A DNA stretch of 64,000 nt from assembly GCA_002633005.1 (NCBI GenBank), contig NMRA01000291.1, forward strand, positions 452,825 through 516,824. Direction: 5' to 3'. Position 1 is the stretch's first letter. The number at the start of each line of letters is the position of its first letter. The stretch is from Phoronis australis. Taxonomy: Eukaryota > Phoronida > Phoronidae. Shown one piece after another: positions 12,501-22,573 of this stretch. The notes under the pieces are model-generated. The model was not told the DNA's origin, did no database searches, and was given only the letters and a program-made list of their open reading frames with translations. The translations under genes were made by a program, and so were the position numbers.

Positions 12501-15500
12501 AACTTTTTCAATCTAGTTTTTTTGGTAATTGTCAACATTTGTGAAGTCTTTTCATGCTTCATCAAGTAATTTTATTTTTACTGTCCATGTTCAACTCATG
12601 AAAGTATATGTTTTCTTAATCCACGATGATTGAAAAACCTTAATTCTTTAACACTCTGGCAATTTATTACATAGCCATGACTGGCATTTTTTCAAAATCA
12701 TCATTTTTGCATTGAACGTCTATTTCTAAAAAATCTAGACCTCTATATGAGGTATATACTGAAGTCTTACTATGAATATTGGCAACTGTATCTCATATTC
12801 TCCATTTACATCTGAACAACACATATATCAGCCATTGAAGTCCCCTTTTAAAGCAACATCCCAAGTCTCCGTCCCTCTGTAATGGGAAGATTATCAAATA
12901 ATGAGTTACTGCTCCCTTGACCATAAAAATGTGCAAACTTTGATGTGAACCAACCCACGGAATTAAGCGAAAAAATCAGAATTTGAATTAGAGTTCCATG
13001 GCCCCTTAACCATAAAAGTGTCCAAAATTTTATCTGAATCGTCTCTTGCAATACAATAAAGAGAAATCAACGCTCAAAACTGTTAAAAGCATCAAAAATC
13101 AAATGTGCCAAAAGTGGCTGGTAAAGATTTGCCAGGCAATTGAAATCAATGGAAGTTGTACAAGACCTGACTATCACAATTTGATGAAAAAGTTGACGGC
13201 TACATTAGACATTGCGTATATGCACTGTAGTTATGCATCTGAGCATCATGTACTCTTGGTGTTGACTGGCCTCGTGTTGACAAATCAAGGAGCTAGACCC
13301 TTCAATGCTGAGTTAAAGCTGACAAATCACGGAACTAGACACTTTAATGCTGAGTTAAAGCTGACAAATCACGGAACTAGACACTTTAATGCTGAGCTAA
13401 GGCTGACAAATCACGGAACTAGACCCTTTAATGCTGAGTTAAAGCTGACAAATCATGAAACTAGACACTTTAATGCTGAATTTAAGCTGCAAAAACCTAC
13501 TTCCATTGAGAAAATGCTGTAGACTGGTTACACCTGTTATGAAACTGGTCTTAACTTTTCATGTTCTCAGATTTTTGGGAGCTTGGGAGGAACGGAATTT
13601 GTTTCTACTTGTGACCAGTTTTGACAAAGTTATCTTACCATGGTAGGTCATTTGATGCGTCGGTCATGGTCTCAAGTAGTATCACTGTCAGTTCTTCACA
13701 AACCTTGACACTCAAGCCCTGGAGTCTCAGTGTGGAACATGTTGAGACCACTTTGATTAGTTATCCAAATTTCTTTAATTTCTATGACAAAAAGCAGCTT
13801 TAGTTGTGTAACACGGTGCTCATAATTTGTTTTTCATGCTGTTACCATATACTTTTGCTAATTAACACACATCTCAAGAGTTGTAACATATAAATCTGTC
13901 TGTAATCACGCTTTGCAATGATGAATTTCCCTTAACATTTCTTTAACTTAAAGGACCACATGCCGAGTAGTGGTTAACTTTATTTATGCCACTGGCCGGC
14001 ATAAAACGGATCCGAAGCTCTTGTTCTTTATTCAGGTAACAAGTGGCTTGGGGAAAAACAGACAGTTCGTTTTTACTTAAAATCAGGTTCACTGCATCAG
14101 ACGATGAGCTGGTCAAGTGAACTCTAAACCTAGTCTCAAGCAAAGAAACCTCTTCTAATCCATGAAAGGGACAAGTTGAGACCAGCTTGGGACTGGAGTC
14201 TAATCTTTGTACTCGAAATTTAACTCCAAATTAATTTTTGACATTTTTCATTCTACTTTTATGCGAACTCAGAATATGTGTCTATGATTCTGTGCTGGTG
14301 TACATTATGGTTTACGCAAATGAGTCCAAGCTTGCACCTGGTGACGCCTAGATTCCAGCTTACAAACTCGATTAAAAACTCGAGTTTCCGAGGACAGATA
14401 CGAGTTTTAGCCTTAATGCTGAGTTCATCAAGTACAAACTAGGCTTATCGGGTTATTTGGCATGCGTAAGTCGTTATGTACTCAAGCAGAGAATAGTAGA
14501 CACTTATCTTTACTTCGAACAAGGCAAAAGTAGAATAGCAAATACCAAAAATACTTTCGAGTTCAATTTCAAGTAAAAAGAATAGATGCAAGCCCAGTTC
14601 TGAATCTATAAGTTTAAAGTAAATGGGAACATATTCCACTTAGGTTTATGGTAGTGTGTTAATAAATGTTGACAACTACCAGCTCCTCTGCACCACTGAT
14701 AATCAACAATTATTTGCTCTTAACAAGCCTGGCTTTTGTTATATTTCTTGCCTTGGAACTCGGCATGTGGCCCTTTCACCGTGCAACAAAATTTCGTCGG
14801 GTGTGTCCGTGTGGTTGCGTGGATTGCTTTACTTTGATATCTAGTTATGTTAATGTGCATGATAGGAGTACAAGTTTGAAGAAGATAATCCGTTGAAAGA
14901 TCATCCGAATCCTTTCCAAGAAGGTGTAGAACGTCTGGAGAAACATGACATTCCAAACGCCGTGCTCTTGTTTGAGGCTGCGGTGCAGAAAGACCCAGAA
15001 CATATTGAGGTAACTTCCCTTGTTGACTTGTACTTTTCAGTGCTATGACCAATTAGGCTGAAGACTACCATTATGCTTTTCTCACAACTCAGTACAGAGA
15101 CTGACCAATCACATATCGGGTGAACATCAAAAATTTACTCTAGAGGTGCCACTCAATTGGTCTGATTCAGAGTTTTGAGTAAACTTTGGTGTTTTAGTTG
15201 CCCCAAATGTCTTGTGATTAAACATGTTGCGGCCATACTGTTTACTTGTTGACTACTACCTAACAGAAATTTTAACATCTATAATTTTAACATCTATAAT
15301 TTTAACATCAGAAATGGTGTTGTTGCCGTCTTTTTAGAAAACTTATTTTACTGTTAAAATTGTTCTCTGCTTTACAATGAGTTGTGTCTGTGTCGTTGCC
15401 TTTTAATTTAGTTTACAATATAAGAGTACACTTGACCCATTCTCACTCAAGTCAAATGAAGAAAGGCAGGCTGGCAAAAATATCACCTGCAACAGGCTTT

Positions 15501-18500
15501 GTGTCTATGCTGTAATAAAGGTTATTGTGTTTGATGCATTGTTCCTATTGAATTCTGTATCCCTTAGGCATGGCAGTACCTAGGCCTTACTCAGGCAGAG
15601 AATGAGCAAGAACCATCAGCAATTGCAGCACTAAGAAAGTAAGTTATGAAGCCAAGAAATACTATTGATGTGAATTAGTTTGAAGATGTGGAAATTGTAA
15701 ATCTAGACGGTGTCGTCTGGAAAAACACATTGCAGAAGTGAGTGGTTGCTTCTTTTGGGTCAATATCAGACTGCAGCCAAAACTGAGCTACTGTCTGTTG
15801 GCCTTCTTGATTTTTAGTCAGAGAATTTAAATGTGGCCCATCATGCTTTGCTAGAATGTTCATCACTCAGTCAGGAACCTTTCAGTAGAAGTTACTGTCT
15901 ATGAAACTGAAGACATTCAACAAACATAATTTTTTCTCCTTCATTTGTGATGTTTTTTTGTGACTCAAAATTTCAGTTAGGTGAGTCATGTTTTTGCTGA
16001 CCCCTCTCAGTTGTAACAAGTTCATTACTGCCTCTGCAATTACAATCGGGAAAACAGGACTCTACGGTAATTACCGAACTTTTTGTTTATTTCTGCCCAT
16101 TCTCAGGTGCATTGAACTGGAACCAGGTAACCTGGGAGCCCTGCTGGGCCTGGCGGTCAGCTATACCAACGAATCACTTCAACAACAGGCCTGCCACACT
16201 CTTAGGCTGTGGCTCAGGCACAACCCCAAGTATGCTCATATTGTACCCATGGATGATGGCGCTACACGGACTGTGTCATCGTTTGTGTCCACGTGAGTGG
16301 CCTAACCTTTGATTGAAGCTAAATATGTGATTGCAATTAGATTTAATTTCATTTTATTAATATATCAGTTTACGTGAGCCTGCATGAGCACATCCTGGAC
16401 TCACAACTAGATGTTACTGTAATGTTAAGACACGTATGTATTTCAATGGCGTGTTTTCTCGTTGAAAATTGGCAAAAGCTTGATGCAAAAGACTTTATTA
16501 TTTTTGTTTTAGGTTTTTGCCATAACTGTTACAAAGCCAGGCTAGTTTTTTTAAAACTACTGCTGGTACCTTCAGTCAGGTGTTCTTGGCTTGGTAAGAC
16601 AATGTGATGTAATTATACTTCTCTGGCTTTAACCAGATTGAATATATCTTAACCTTTAAACACCACTTGCACCTTATCTCACAGCTGGCAATAAGCTCTT
16701 ACCCCATTAAAGCTGACCTAGCTCTCTTAACATAACATCGATTTTGTTGAGGTTGGTTCATTGGCTTTTATTATCAGGAAACTGCACAATGAAGTCCGTG
16801 ACCTCTTCATGACCGCTGCCAGGTCGTCACCAAAAGAGATTGACCCCGACGTACAGTCTGGGCTGGGGGTGCTCTTCAACTTGTCTGGGGAGTATGACAA
16901 GGCAGTTGACTGCTTCAACGCTGCTCTTCAGGTGAAGCCACAGGTGAGAATACATTTGTTTAGCAAACATGTGATCAGAACTGCATTGTGAGCAGACTAA
17001 TTCTGCAAAGACTGTTGCAGCAATGATTCTGGGCCATAGCAGACGTGCGGTCATTGTTTATATTTGTGTAGTGTCACTGGCACCTGATTAATGAAGTGGT
17101 AATTGAAGACATGTCATTATGCTGTACCCATTATATGGCACTAAGGAAGTTACTGCAAGCCTCAAGTCATGTCCACACTGTGAGTTACCCTAAAACAACT
17201 TGTCCATCTTTCCTCAGTCTGTCAAACGCCCATGCTGTACAGTCTTCTACTTGTGACAAATATGACGCACAAGGATTGGACACTGAAATGTATGTAATTG
17301 AGCAAGCGTGCAAATCTGTTAATTATTTCCACCGTGGCTGAAGGTTTACTTCCACTGGGGCAAGATAATGTAAGGTGTTGCACGTATATCAATTTGCTTC
17401 AGCGCAAATAACATTCACACTGCTAAGTACTAAACTTAGCGACAACTTGTAAGTTGTTCTAGGGAAGCTCATAATGCGGACAGCCCTTCAGGTCTCTTCA
17501 GAAACTTTCCATTTCCACAAAAAATTCCACACAGGTGTAACTCAAGGTCATCAAATGCCTCTATCCGTGAAAATTCTTTTGTTAATGCCTGCAGTATCTT
17601 CTTGCTCCTTCTTGATGTTGTTCATGATTTATGGTTATTCACTTGACTTAGGGACTTACTCTGGATGAAGTGAATTCTATTTGGGAATTTTTCGTGCAAT
17701 GGTCCTTAGAATTTATGACATCCGAGCACTTCCCTAAAGTTAAGGACTGTTTCGTGTAACCAGCCATGAACTATTACATTGTGATTCTCTATGGTTCTCT
17801 AATGAACATGAGCAAACAGTAACAAAGTCCCCTCCCATGTTTGTAGCCAAGTTTTGCCTTCCTATAAAATCACGCTGTGTACCTTTCAGGACTCGTTACT
17901 GTGGAACAAGCTGGGAGCCACTCTGGCCAATGGTAACCGCAGTGAGGAGGCAGTGCAAGCCTACCATCACGCCTTGGAGTTGAACCCTGGCTTCATACGG
18001 TCACGCTATAACCTGGGTATTGCCTGTATGAACCTCAACGCCTACAGGTTAGTGTGCAAGAGTCTCTCACCTTTCTTGGAGAAGATTGCGATGTGCAAAT
18101 AAAGTTGTTTTTGTACTGCTGAATTGTTTAATATGTGCAATAATTATGCCAAATCAGTTCATAAAGGGGAAGCATTCGTTGTTGATGTTAGCTTTAATTA
18201 CAAGTTCGGGATTTTCTCTCTGGCAACAGCAGAAAAGTGACTCGGCAAAGGGTTCGCTTCTTGCCCCGTGTACATTGAATTTCACTCCCGTTGAGCAAAG
18301 ACTGACTCGCTCCTGAATATGGTCTGTGTTGGTCATTGTGTTGGCTCACTAGTAAGGAATGTCGTTTGCGTCACGGTCTGAGAAACAGTATGGTTATACC
18401 GCAATTCTTCACTTATTCTGCTTAAAAATAATTGCGAAAAACGGTAATTTTCCATTTCTCAAAGGCTGGGAGCTTTGCCATAATTAATGTTGTTTTAAGA

Positions 18501-19697
18501 CAGCTACAGTCCATACTAATTTGTAACACTAATATTTTTATTGTTTATTTTATGGAGAATTTCAGCAAAATAGAATTTCACCTGTTGGTCAAATTGTGTA
18601 CTACGTGAGTGAAGAATTACTGTATTTAACAATGAAGATATCTATCTGAGATAATCAGGACTTCGTAGTTTTAGTAGTGGTATCAACAAAAATGGTTGCT
18701 TCCCCCTTCTATGTCTGTTTTACGAAACATTCTGCGCGAATAGCATTACTGCTGACCCTGATTTATAACACTGTTCCAAGTCCCCAAGTCATCTGTACTA
18801 TGTTCAGTTTGACTTTGGTTACAGCATACTTTTTATAAAGACACTGCTAGACTTGGCAATAAAACTGATCTCCTCTTGCTCCCAACTCTGTTGAGAAGTG
18901 TTTTCCAGGATTGGACACTAATGACACTTGGTTATTATTCGAGACCATGCTCTGTATATCAAGTAAGCTGCTGTCAGAAGCTAACTTGTAGAGCTTGGTC
19001 TCAAGCAACTACAGTTGTTTCAAAGCCCAGTTTCAACTGAAGGAACAATTTGCGACCACTTTCGTGATGATAAGTTGCTTATAAAAAATAACTGCAGGCG
19101 TACCAGACGTGCGCAGGCCGCGCATGTGGGCCCATTGCACTGATCACCTGGAACCATAATGCTTCATTAATGAATAGTTAAAACCGAGCTGAGGAGCTAC
19201 AAACCTGACTCAAGGGTCTAGCAGTGTGACCCAGTGGGATGTGAACCCACGACCTCGAGTAAAGAAGGCGGGCATCTATCACACTATGCCACACTGCCGC
19301 CTCACAAGTTGCTTAAGTCAAAGGTTAATTTTTGTGACAAAAGTTGTATTTACAGTAAGTTGCTTTAACTTTTTTGTGTCCTTTTCTCCTTTAAACTTGG
19401 CTTGGTTGCTATGACTAATGGTTTGCTCAAAGCTAACAGTACTTTGATATCAACTCTATGTTACACTCATGGTGTGGTTCTTTTGCCACTAACAGGGAAG
19501 CAGTTGAACACTTCTTGACCTCACTGAATATGCAGGAGAAAGGTCGTGGGCCAAAGGGTGAAAAGGCGGCGATGTCGGACAACATCTGGACAACCATGAG
19601 GATGGCGCTAGCGATGATGGGCAAGCCTGATATTCATAAGCTTTGTGATGAGCGCAACCTGCCGGCGCTCAATGCTGAGTTCAATATGCACACGTGA
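436..19697 (+). CDS. PEX5: PEX5, peroxisomal PTS1 import receptor (12 exons, 5' partial)
   Basis: PEX5 binds proteins ending in the C-terminal PTS1 tripeptide in the cytosol and docks them at PEX13/PEX14 on the peroxisome. Twelve exons join to 1,770 nt (589 residues plus TGA) with every junction at GT/AG and in phase. The disordered N-terminal half carries an LVxEF motif (residues 23-27) and eight WxxxF/Y motifs (W76, W93, W118, W131, W145, W212, W229, W269) that bind PEX14/PEX13. A PEX7-binding block ending [14 protein letters not shown] (169-182) follows. The C-terminal half is the TPR domain, with the family signatures [59 protein letters not shown] and RSRYNLGI. The asparagines in the last two clamp the PTS1 backbone in known structures. 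The start codon and the conserved redox/ubiquitin cysteine should lie in an exon upstream of the window. Human long PEX5 has 639 residues, so little is missing. The identification is near certain. Confidence 0.97.
502..905 (+). other. PEX5 intron
   Basis: A 404-bp intron with GT/AG ends. Two short overlapping plus-strand frames inside it have no recognisable motif. I see no repeat or RNA gene here. Confidence 0.75.
906..1029 (+). CDS. PEX5: PEX5 exon 2 (residues 23-64)
   Basis: This exon starts directly with LVQEF, the first aromatic-type PEX14-binding motif. It continues with [18 protein letters not shown], matching the conserved APQTFxMxxLLxEM segment of vertebrate PEX5. It leaves one base of a split alanine codon completed by exon 3. 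The donor is GTACTAG. Confidence 0.95.
1316..1517 (+). CDS. PEX5: PEX5 exon 3 (residues 64-131)
   Basis: The exon begins inside the conserved PGIADLA block. It carries three docking motifs: WVDDY, WTREF and WAEDY. It ends after TG of a tryptophan codon (phase 2), so the fourth motif, WSEEY, is split across the intron. The 2,043-bp intron that follows contains a DNA transposon. Confidence 0.96.
1518..3560 (+). other. PEX5 intron carrying a TIR element
   Basis: The intron runs from GTGAGT to TATCTTTCAG. About 70 per cent of it is the inverted-repeat element at 1,856-3,280. The flanks on either side hold nothing else that I can recognise. Confidence 0.85.
1856..3280. mobile_element. DNA transposon with 26-bp terminal inverted repeats
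   Basis: The left end (1,856-1,881) and the reverse complement of the right end (3,255-3,280) match at 25 of 26 positions, beginning ACCGTATTCGCC and ending ACCGCCCA. Both sides are flanked by ATAT, a candidate 4-bp target duplication. The interior 1.37 kb has only short frames (for example a 97-codon minus-strand frame at 2,808-3,101) without a recognisable transposase. I therefore read it as a non-autonomous or decayed copy. The superfamily is not assigned. Confidence 0.8.
3561..3702 (+). CDS. PEX5: PEX5 exon 4 (residues 131-178), PEX7-binding segment
   Basis: The exon completes W131 to give WSEEY, then carries WAEQY and the segment [17 protein letters not shown]. The last is the counterpart of the vertebrate long-isoform region that binds PEX7 and allows PTS2 import. 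The exon is 142 bp and enters in phase 2 but leaves in phase 0, so skipping it would shift the frame. Confidence 0.96.
3703..4012 (+). other. PEX5 intron
   Basis: A 310-bp intron with a GTATAT donor and TTGTTTCAG acceptor. I see nothing notable inside. Confidence 0.8.
4013..4138 (+). CDS. PEX5: PEX5 exon 5 (residues 179-220)
   Basis: The exon opens [12 protein letters not shown], matching the conserved FLKFVRQIGEG block that closes the PEX7-binding region. It then has a lysine/glutamate-rich linker and the docking motif WISDF. It is 126 bp and phase 0 on both sides, so it is a cassette that could be skipped without changing the frame. Confidence 0.95.
4139..6993 (+). other. PEX5 intron, 2.9 kb
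   Basis: AT-rich intron between a GTAGGT donor and a TTTGTTTCCCAG acceptor. The longest frames (75-88 codons, for example 6,488-6,754) show no motif or codon pattern that I can support. I found no paired inverted repeats. Confidence 0.7.
6994..7176 (+). CDS. PEX5: PEX5 exon 6 (residues 221-281)
   Basis: The exon carries WAEEF, then a helix with [15 protein letters not shown] (vertebrate equivalent FWDKLQAELEEMAKR) and the last docking motif, WLDEY, in the context HPWLDEY. It is 183 bp and phase 0/0. The donor GTAAGT is consensus. Confidence 0.97.
7869..9363. mobile_element. Mariner-like-ended element carrying an antisense THAP frame
   Basis: The left end CAGGTTGTTCCAAAAA and the reverse complement of the right end CAGGGTGTCCCAAAAA match at 14 of 16 positions. 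A TA dinucleotide sits immediately outside each end. That is the terminal layout and target duplication of Tc1/mariner elements. The length of 1,495 bp also fits. I do not see a mariner DDE transposase inside, and the best internal frame is a THAP-like domain on the minus strand. The element may be a chimera, or the THAP-containing repeat may have nested within mariner ends. Confidence 0.65.
8398..8685 (-). pseudogene. THAP-like zinc-finger frame inside a repeat
   Basis: The 95-codon frame contains CGGC, then SVFKFP, a tryptophan in TQKWYRF, a second in RVWNV and a closing SSAHFKKSC. This follows the THAP order C-x2-4-C, FP, W, C-x2-H-F, a DNA-binding fold common in animal transposases. The cysteine expected just before SAHF is a serine (ISSAHF), so one zinc ligand seems lost. 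A second diverged copy of the same DNA lies at 39,890-40,135. I read this as a decayed transposon exon rather than a host gene. Confidence 0.6.
13277..13486 (+). repeat. 42-bp minisatellite, five units
   Basis: Five consecutive 42-bp units share the core GACAAATCACGGAACTAGAC, followed by TTTAATGCTGAGTTAAAGC. Because 42 is a multiple of three the array stays open as 14-residue repeats ([14 protein letters not shown]) within a 158-codon frame at 13,046-13,522. The location inside a PEX5 intron and the exact repetition favour a minisatellite over a protein. Confidence 0.9.
14866..15009 (+). CDS. PEX5: PEX5 exon 7 (residues 282-329), start of TPR domain
   Basis: This 144-bp phase 0/0 exon encodes [19 protein letters not shown], the family signature that precedes TPR1. 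It continues with [21 protein letters not shown], the first TPR helix pair. The match to vertebrate PEX5 is close throughout, and it fixes the exon boundaries despite the weak acceptor. Confidence 0.97.
15010..15567 (+). other. PEX5 intron
   Basis: A 558-bp intron. A short direct repeat of TATAATTTTAACATC occurs near 15,275-15,310. I see nothing else. Confidence 0.75.
15568..15638 (+). CDS. PEX5: PEX5 exon 8 (residues 330-353)
   Basis: A 71-bp exon encoding [23 protein letters not shown]. It holds the TPR1/TPR2 junction and the invariant AENEQE of PEX5. It ends two bases into a lysine codon. The donor GTAAGT is consensus. Confidence 0.96.
15639..16106 (+). other. PEX5 intron
   Basis: A 468-bp intron ending in TTCTGCCCATTCTCAG. 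A small palindrome (ACGGTAATTACCG) lies near 16,063-16,076. I see no other structure. Confidence 0.75.
16107..16292 (+). CDS. PEX5: PEX5 exon 9 (residues 353-415), TPR2-TPR3
   Basis: The exon encodes [19 protein letters not shown], then [17 protein letters not shown] and [16 protein letters not shown] is one of the most conserved PEX5 TPR3 stretches. It ends in the divergent linker before TPR4. The linker is shorter than the glycine-rich vertebrate one. Confidence 0.97.
16293..16777 (+). other. PEX5 intron
   Basis: A 485-bp intron with no supported feature. Confidence 0.75.
16778..16943 (+). CDS. PEX5: PEX5 exon 10 (residues 415-470), TPR4-TPR5
   Basis: The exon encodes [20 protein letters not shown], then [20 protein letters not shown] and [11 protein letters not shown]. 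The [17 protein letters not shown] segment is nearly identical in all animal PEX5. The donor is GTGAGA. Confidence 0.98.
16944..17889 (+). other. PEX5 intron
   Basis: A 946-bp intron. Several 60-80 codon frames cross it without recognisable motifs. I found no repeat pair. Confidence 0.75.
17890..18047 (+). CDS. PEX5: PEX5 exon 11 (residues 471-523), TPR6-TPR7
   Basis: The exon encodes [20 protein letters not shown] and [13 protein letters not shown]. These carry the TPR6 and TPR7 asparagines that contact the PTS1 peptide backbone in known PEX5 structures, so the cargo site looks intact. It ends two bases into an arginine codon. Confidence 0.98.
18048..19495 (+). other. PEX5 intron with a SINE
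   Basis: A 1,448-bp intron. It holds a minus-oriented tRNA-derived SINE at 19,082-19,301. A weak inverted pair sits around 18,396-18,415 and 18,605-18,625 (TTCTTCACT in both arms) and could bound a small MITE of about 230 bp. The acceptor CCACTAACAG is followed directly by the final coding exon. Confidence 0.7.
19082..19301 (-). mobile_element. tRNA-derived SINE, copy 1
   Basis: Read on the minus strand, the element starts GGCGGCAGTGTGGCATAGTG, giving a box-A-like TGGCATAGTG. About 40 nt later is GTGGGTTCACATCCC, close to the polymerase III box B GGTTCRANNCC. A non-tRNA body and an A/T-rich 3' end follow. A second copy in the opposite orientation lies at 61,234-61,430, which supports a dispersed family rather than a real tRNA gene. 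Confidence 0.75.
19496..19697 (+). CDS. PEX5: PEX5 terminal exon 12 (residues 523-589)
   Basis: The exon encodes [20 protein letters not shown], then the serine-to-tryptophan stretch [16 protein letters not shown] and a divergent tail [12 protein letters not shown] before TGA. Vertebrate PEX5 has the same order (EAVEHFLEALNMQ, SENIWSTLRLALSMLG). The C-terminal tail is variable between phyla. Confidence 0.97.
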
Positions 19698-20977
19698 CAA
19701 AATGGCCAACACGCTATCAAGTTGCCTGGCTGCACCAAATTGATATGGGAAGACTAGCTGGGGTTGACTAGGTGCTGTTAATCTGTTATATTGTTTGAGA
19801 ATTGGGTTATGGACTCGATGAAATGAAAGGGACAGTGCTTTAGGTTTACATTATTTCATAATTATAATGTGCCCTAAGGGTTTTCAGTCTGTGACTCAAT
19901 TTAGGACTGTGTAAGGAAAAGTCTTTTGGGGTTTGAATGCTCTTTATTCCTGTTGTGGGTTATAAGTCTTTCCAGATGCTTAAAGGAGTCTTTACAAACA
20001 ATGTCTAAAATTGTTCTAAAAGAATAGCATAAATTATCCTTTTGTAAACTGGTTAAGATGTACATTTAAGATGCACTGAATGAGAAGTCATAAAACCATA
20101 GGAGACTTCTTGGGATTCTTAGTCTTTGATTTTTAGTCTGTACATTTTGATACAATTTATTTTGCTATTAGCACTGGCTGAGGGAATAGGTTGTGTGTCA
20201 GAGTGGGAGTATAATGTTAACTTCAGTTGGTGAATGTGGACATTTTGTAAAATTATGGTGAACACATTTGGAATGCTTCCCAAACGATGTATCTTAATTG
20301 TAACCCAGAAAAAAGCATTCAACAGGTCAGTTGAATGTGTTTTGCATAAAATCATTCAATATAAAAATATGCAAAGATTTATAAGTGAAAGTATGAATTA
20401 GGCATCAAGTTTTCAAAACAATTAAATTTGTTAAAACAGAAGCTGATCTATGTTTCTGAAATTCCAGCATTTTCATGTTAATTTCTTGACATTTGAACAG
20501 GACTTCTCACAATACTTTCATCCGATTCAACTTTCATCAGTGACCTAAAGGCATCTGGTTATTTAAGAGTTGTTTACATTCAGCAAGTTCATGAAGTTTA
20601 CTCAACACACGTCAGAGGAACTGCACAAATCTGTTTGGTTTTGTGTTGGATTCTCTGGTTATTTAATTGTGAAAAATGTCGTCTTTAAAGTCTTTAAATA
20701 ATATTTGTGTTATTGCAGATTCAGCTTTAACTTGTTTTGGTCAGGCTTTGGAAGTGTAACTGCATGGCGTTGTTGAATGATATTAATGGGTAGTGCAAGT
20801 TTTATGTTCAGTGACATACTCGAGAAGAGATGGCAGCTGATCACATGAGACTGATGACATTTACTGTATTTTAAGTGATGTACGGGGAACTTCACATTTT
20901 AAGTCACGTAGTGACTTTGTCTATTGTTGTGTCGCAGCACCAGCCTATTGCCAAACAGTTTTCTTTCCGTGAATAAA
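19698..20977 (+). other. PEX5 3' UTR with candidate poly(A) signal
   Basis: About 1.27 kb follows the stop codon with no supported coding. The first AATAAA that I see on the plus strand in a good context is at 20,972-20,977, followed by a GT-containing stretch. I take this as the likely end of the PEX5 transcript; an alternative AATAAA lies near 21,094. Confidence 0.5.
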
Positions 20978-22520
20978 GTGACAAGCTCGTCAACCCAGCT
21001 TATTAAGTCTGACCTCCACCAAGAATGTTGACTAAAAGACTAGGCCAAATGTTGGTTATAGCAACAGTAAATGAAATGGTACTTTCAAAATCAAATAAAA
21101 AATCATTTACCGTAACAGTTCATCCTTTTGAATTGGATGTACTTCCCTATAAAGCCAGGTGGTGAAACGTGTCATCAGTCTCATGTGGTCATCCATCTGA
21201 TTTATGACCATCGCATGTTATTAACTTTGATGGTTTTGAACATGTTCCTTCGATACAACATTTGTCACTTTCAGTGTGACATTATCATGAAACTTTAGCT
21301 TGTATATTGGATTTCCGGTGCAAACCATACTGTGGAATTTATTGAACAATTTAGCAGTCCCGTCAAACTTTGATGCTCTGTGGATAGACACTGAAGTATT
21401 GGCAATCGTCTCCATTACATCTTTTGTTCATTTCATTCAAAAAAGTCATTAATCTTTGGAGTTTATGCTTTTGGAAACTATTTCTGATTCCCTGATTCAC
21501 TCGCTGATTAGACAATATTTCTCAGTTGTGCTGGAATTGGAATCATTTTTGTTCTCAAGGACAGTTATGGTCAACTATGAACTTCATGGTCTTCAACCAG
21601 TCTTGACCTTGAGGTCAGATCGGATACTGTAGTTTTTGGATACATAACAAATTTTTGTATTAATAATTTCCACAAATTCGACTGCTTGCTTTATTTTGAG
21701 ATACCTTGAATGAACTCGAAATTCCATGTTTATCCCAATATTCCAAGTTCTCACACAATCAACAAAATAAGGTAATCTCCCAACATGAACTGTTTGATGT
21801 AGTACATCAACAAATACGTTGCTGATCTTGCAAAACTTGTGCATTAAATTTTTGGTGCATGGTTTTGGCATTACCTGCAGTCAAATGCTCAGTGCATTGT
21901 CACTTAGGTGAAAAGCAAGACAAACTTCATGTCGGAGCCATGAAAATATAACGTGCTGTCATTCATCTAGAATTTAAGGTAAGAGAATGATTCATAATTG
22001 GTTACAAAGCGCGTTTCTTAGATCCAAGTGATGTACTAAGTATCAGCCAAACGAAAAGTGAACCGGAGGCTTAGTGTGGAAAATTTCAACTATTTATTGT
22101 TCAGATATGACATGCAAAGAAGTCAGTGGTGAATGGCCGCAGTTGAGGTAAGAAATATAATCTACATAGTATTACATAATTCACCATCTAGTTTTACACT
22201 TGTGAAAAATATTTCTAGTGTCTAAAAATTTTGTTGCAATAGACGCCAGTCGGATTTGGAGGGAAATTCATTGCACAAGCTGGTATTTTGTGAAGTAATG
22301 TACATGCGATGTTTCACAGAAATTGAAGAACGTTGTATTGAACAAGCTTGGTTTTGAAAGGCATTTTTAAAATTATGCATAATTTTAATTTTTGTGAACT
22401 ACAATTAAGTTCAATGAATGTTTGTTTGTTCTGAATAGGAATGAATGATGGAAATGTTATTACTATGCAAAGTGAATGAGTACAGCCACACATGAAAAGT
22501 ATTGACTGTACAAGTTCTAT

Positions 22521-22573
22521 GAATTAAATATTTAAAAATATTAAATATTTAAATATTTTTAAATATTTAATTC
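22521..22573. repeat. Perfect AT-only palindrome (22-bp arms)
   Basis: The arms 22,521-22,542 and 22,552-22,573 are exact reverse complements, with a 9-nt spacer. Apart from the terminal G and C they are pure A/T. The structure lies in a stretch that duplication copy B lacks. Confidence 0.9.

Larger units (their letters stand above)
7177..14865 (+). other. PEX5 intron, 7.7 kb
   Basis: The largest PEX5 intron. It contains an element with mariner-like ends (7,869-9,363) and a 42-bp minisatellite (13,277-13,486). The stretches 9,364-13,276 and 13,487-14,865 show only short unsupported frames. The 3' acceptor (GCATGATAG) has a weak pyrimidine tract, but the exon frame and protein match force it. 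Confidence 0.75.

Noticed and set aside
13046-13522. 158-codon frame with 14-residue repeats as a repeat protein
   Set aside because: The openness comes from a 42-bp minisatellite inside a PEX5 intron; the flanks show no protein-like conservation.
19226-19301. A genuine tRNA gene
   Set aside because: The tRNA-like head has degenerate boxes, no good anticodon arm visible, a non-tRNA body and a second dispersed copy, all pointing to a SINE.
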